Positions 6,074-7,074 of a DNA stretch of 7,074 bases are shown here, one piece after another; within the stretch, counting starts at the first letter, position 1, and the number at the start of each line of letters is the position of its first letter. The stretch is from Acidimicrobiales bacterium (GTDB taxonomy: Bacteria; Actinomycetota; Acidimicrobiia; Acidimicrobiales; Iamiaceae). The notes beneath the pieces were generated by a model, which did no database searches, was not told where the DNA came from, and saw only the letters and a program-made list of their open reading frames with translations. The position numbers were made by a program, and so were the translations under genes. The stretch is taken from positions 1 to 7,074 of the forward strand of contig JAGQSI010000096.1 in NCBI GenBank assembly GCA_020439605.1, read 5' to 3'.

Positions 6074-6114
6074 AATCCCTTTGTCTCGCCAACCAATGCC
6101 TTGGCTCGCCAACC
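6074..6114 (-). repeat. Two tandem copies of a 20-21-base unit in the DUF222-HNH leader
   Basis: On the minus strand GGTTGGCGAG followed by (C/A)CAA(A)GG(C/G)ATT occurs at 6114-6095 and again at 6094-6074. The second copy carries the AAAGGGA likely used as ribosome site for ATG 6067. A 9-bp inverted repeat TCCCTTTGT (6076-6084) / ACAAAGGGA (6116-6124) encloses most of the unit and could fold to hide that site. Confidence 0.7.
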
Positions 6115-6122
6115 TACAAAGG

Positions 6123-6135
6123 GACTGTGACAGTC
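6123..6135. promoter_or_regulatory. 13-bp perfect palindrome GACTGTGACAGTC, possible operator
   Basis: The arms GACTGT and ACAGTC surround a single central G. It lies about 55 bases before the preferred DUF222-HNH start. A minus-strand TTGACT (6137-6132) overlaps it and resembles a -35, but no well-spaced -10 was found. Operator role is inferred. Confidence 0.35.
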
Positions 6136-6137
6136 AA

Positions 6138-6167
6138 GGCCCGCCTCACCCCGCATCGGCCCGCCTC
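6138..6167 (+). repeat. Two direct copies of GGCCCGCCTC with a 20-base period
   Basis: GGCCCGCCTC is found at 6138-6147 and 6158-6167; the 10 bases after each copy match only partly. It lies between the UPF0016 stop and the DUF222-HNH leader, beside another 20-base-period repeat. Confidence 0.6.
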
Positions 6168-6182
6168 TGTCCGATCTACAAA

Positions 6183-6198
6183 CGCGCCCGCGGGCGCG
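6183..6198 (-). terminator. Possible terminator after the UPF0016 gene; second copy of the 16-bp palindrome
   Basis: CGCGCCCGCGGGCGCG begins 12 bases beyond the UPF0016 stop on the minus strand. It can form a GC-only 6-bp stem with a CGCG loop, followed by TTTGT. The T tract is short, so termination would be weak. It is identical to the palindrome at 5426-5441. Confidence 0.4.
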
Positions 6199-6210
6199 AA
6201 ACACCCAGAG

Positions 6211-6798
6211 CTACAACGATCTGATTAGGTCAACTGCCGTCCATATGGCCAATGCGGCAAATACTGCTGCTCCCACATAGTTCACCCGGTGTATCGGAAC
6301 CTTGGCCACTAGTTGTCTGCCGAAGGTTGCAGCTATGGCGCCGACACTGGCTAGGGCCAGCCACGCTCCGATCGCGGTGTAGAGGGGCTCTCCGCTTCGC
6401 GCTGCGAGACTTGCGGTCGCCAACTGGGTGAGATCTCCCCATTCCGCTACCAGGATCACTCCGAAACTTCCGACAACGGTCTTCCAGATGGTGGGCATCT
6501 CGGATTCGACGTCCACACCTTCTTGTTCCGCTGCTGAACGCGCAGCTCGTATCAACATCGCTGAGCCAGCGGCAAAGAGAACCAGGACCACCCCAGAGAC
6601 CACTTCGTCTGGAAGTTTCCCCAAGAGGCTGCCTGCCGCCACTGCTACCACAACGTGGATCACGAACGCACTGACCACCCCGACCCATACCCAAAGTGGT
6701 CGACGAAACCTCGTGACCAGCACGATGGTTGCGAACATTGTCTTGTCCGGCAATTCGGCTGGAAAGACTGTCAAAAACGCCTTGATCAGTGAACCCAA
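6211..6798 (-). CDS. UPF0016/TMEM165 (Gdt1)-family membrane cation transporter
   Basis: This 195-residue integral membrane protein belongs to a family whose studied members move Mn2+ or Ca2+ in exchange for protons. Two homologous halves each carry the acidic motif: FPAELPDKT (residues 12-20; E15, D18) and VAEWGDLTQ (117-125; E119, D122). The usual first motif is E-L-G-D-K-T, so proline replaces glycine here; the charged residues are kept. Hydrophobic segments lie at about 5-30 (including motif 1), 36-59, 66-84, 107-129 (including motif 2), 139-158 and 174-193, giving six helices. A soluble acidic linker (about 86-104, EQEGVDVESE) joins the halves. Length is normal for bacterial members. The start TTG at 6798 is the only plausible one after the in-frame stop at 6820-6822; AGGA lies 9 bases upstream. 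It is divergent from the PhoH gene and is followed by the DUF222-HNH gene on the same strand. Metal specificity cannot be read from sequence. Confidence 0.9.
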   Translation of the reverse strand: MGSLIKAFLTVFPAELPDKTMFATIVLVTRFRRPLWVWVGVVSAFVIHVVVAVAAGSLLGKLPDEVVSGVVLVLFAAGSAMLIRAARSAAEQEGVDVESEMPTIWKTVVGSFGVILVAEWGDLTQLATASLAARSGEPLYTAIGAWLALASVGAIAATFGRQLVAKVPIHRVNYVGAAVFAALAIWTAVDLIRSL

Positions 6799-6806
6799 GG
6801 AGCGAG

Positions 6807-6836
6807 ATCCTAAGGAAAGTTAACGGGAGGTGAAAA
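6807..6836 (-). promoter_or_regulatory. Candidate promoter for the UPF0016 gene
   Basis: On the minus strand TTTTCA (6836-6831, four of six matches to TTGACA) and TAGGAT (6812-6807, TANNNT) are 18 bases apart. TAGGAT ends 8 bases before the TTG start, so the mRNA would be nearly leaderless. The same AGGA could instead act as a ribosome site if transcription starts further upstream; the two readings exclude each other. Confidence 0.35.
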
Positions 6837-6840
6837 TCGC

Positions 6841-6884
6841 CAACCATCCACCGCGTAACCCAACCGGAGGGTGTTTGATGGTTG
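6841..6884. repeat. Inverted repeat CAACCATC / GATGGTTG in the UPF0016-PhoH intergenic region
   Basis: Perfect 8-bp arms at 6841-6848 and 6877-6884 are separated by 28 bases. ATCCACC is also directly repeated at 6846-6852 and 6891-6897. It could be a regulator site or an RNA hairpin. I do not recognise the yybP-ykoY manganese riboswitch here, although that element often precedes manganese exporters. Confidence 0.45.
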
Positions 6885-6918
6885 ACGGTGATCCACCTTG
6901 AAGTCCTCAGCGACACCC

Positions 6919-6933
6919 GTTCGAGAATCGAAC
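6919..6933. repeat. Hairpin-forming palindrome GTTCGAGAATCGAAC
   Basis: The 6-bp arms GTTCGA and TCGAAC flank GAA, about 40 bases before the PhoH start. The arms look like those of an actinobacterial LexA box but in the reverse order and spacing, so it is not one. Possible regulator site or leader hairpin. Confidence 0.4.
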
Positions 6934-6960
6934 CTGGGCACGCGGTTGACTTCCGAACGC

Positions 6961-6973
6961 CTAGGGGGCCTAG
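6961..6973 (+). promoter_or_regulatory. Palindrome CTAGGGGGCCTAG over the PhoH ribosome-binding region
   Basis: The arms CTAGG and CCTAG flank GGG and end at the first base of the proposed PhoH start GTG (6973). The G-rich centre is also the only candidate ribosome site (AGGGGG, 4 bases before GTG). Folding would hide it, so translational control is conceivable but unproven. Confidence 0.3.
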
Positions 6974-7074
6974 TGACCGCATTCGCCGCTACTTCTGATC
7001 TGTCATGCCGACGCACTTATGTGCTCGACACGTCGGTGCTGCTCGCAGATCCTCAAGCGCTAGAACGTTTCGAT
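6973..7074 (+). CDS. PhoH-family protein with N-terminal PIN domain, 5' fragment
   Basis: Only 34 codons are inside the window, and the frame is open at the right edge. The readable part RRTYVLDTSVLLADPQALERFD (about residues 13-34) is the start of the PIN RNase domain of PIN-PhoH proteins such as mycobacterial PhoH2 (Rv1095), which combine a PIN nuclease with a PhoH ATPase and act on RNA. D19 in VLDTS is the first catalytic metal-binding aspartate. The start is uncertain: GTG at 6973 gives a 14-residue lead with a G-rich ribosome site; in-frame TTG codons at 6946 and 6898 are alternatives, and an in-frame TGA lies at 6889-6891. The ATPase part is outside the window, so a stand-alone PIN protein cannot be excluded, though the TYVLDTSVLLADP..L.RF wording is characteristic of PhoH2. 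It is divergent from the UPF0016 gene. Confidence 0.8.
   Translation, partial: MTAFAATSDLSCRRTYVLDTSVLLADPQALERFD

Noticed and set aside
6919..6933. LexA/SOS box
   Set aside because: The actinobacterial box is TCGAAC-N4-GTTCGA; here the half-sites are in the opposite order with a 3-base gap.
6915..6940. tRNA T-arm-like string (minus strand GGTTCGATTC)
   Set aside because: The flanking bases do not form a 5-bp T stem, and no acceptor or anticodon arms are present; it is a simple 6-bp hairpin.
6799..6972. yybP-ykoY manganese riboswitch before the UPF0016 gene
   Set aside because: I could not find the conserved GGGGAGUAG-type and GCC..GC loop sequences on the minus strand; a covariance search would be needed to be sure.
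6230..6982. A 250-codon minus-strand open frame
   Set aside because: It is an out-of-frame shadow of the UPF0016 gene, Arg/Ser/Gly-rich and without membrane segments; the six-helix frame with both acidic motifs is the real one.
1..7074. CRISPR array, defence island, prophage or insertion sequence
   Set aside because: No regularly spaced repeats, cas-like, transposase or integrase genes are visible; repeats found are pairs only.

Overview
The window looks like chromosomal DNA of a moderately high-GC actinomycete. An acidimicrobial relative (Ilumatobacter-like) is my best guess, but it is inferred from gene content and protein style, not proven. The pointers are an F420-biosynthesis guanylyltransferase (CofC/FbiD) divergent from gpsA with an HU gene nearby, a DUF222-HNH (13E12-type) gene, a PIN-PhoH gene, TTG/GTG starts, and TANNNT -10 boxes lying 6-8 bases before start codons that lack a Shine-Dalgarno sequence.

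Layout. (1) Bases 1-2859, minus strand: gpsA, then 12 bases later a large unidentified protein gene that runs off the left edge; probably one operon. (2) Bases 2860-2899: a 40-base divergent promoter region from which gpsA and cofC may both be read as leaderless mRNAs. (3) Bases 2900-4242, plus strand: cofC and a PIG-L/LmbE deacetylase gene overlapping by 4 bases, so translationally coupled. (4) Bases 4266-4297: a strong hairpin that can terminate both the deacetylase transcript and the convergent HU transcript. (5) Bases 4321-4632, minus strand: a short HU-family DNA-binding protein. (6) Bases 4751-4975, plus strand: a 74-residue protein of unknown function, divergent from HU. (7) Bases 5012-6067, minus strand: a DUF222-HNH endonuclease-like gene of the 13E12 type, bordered on both sides by short direct repeats and palindromes. 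(8) Bases 6211-6798, minus strand: a six-helix UPF0016/TMEM165 (Gdt1-like) cation transporter with an ELPDKT variant motif. (9) Bases 6799-6972: a repeat-rich divergent intergenic region. (10) Base 6973 to the right edge, plus strand: the first 34 codons of a PIN-domain PhoH-family protein.

The genes fall into housekeeping themes: glycerol-3-phosphate for phospholipids (gpsA), cofactor F420 (cofC), thiol or sugar deacetylation (PIG-L, substrate unknown), nucleoid structure (HU), divalent-cation homeostasis (UPF0016) and RNA metabolism (PhoH). The gpsA/cofC/HU arrangement matches, in order and orientation, the gpsA-fbiD-...-hupB block of Mycobacterium tuberculosis, with the deacetylase where ppk and mutT1 sit there. 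The DUF222-HNH gene is the only part that looks accessory. I see no CRISPR array, tRNA, rRNA, transposase or integrase. No clearly new system is evident. The best leads are the coupled cofC/deacetylase pair, the unidentified 611-plus-residue protein, the compact leaderless divergent promoter, and the repeated 16-bp palindrome in and next to the HNH gene.
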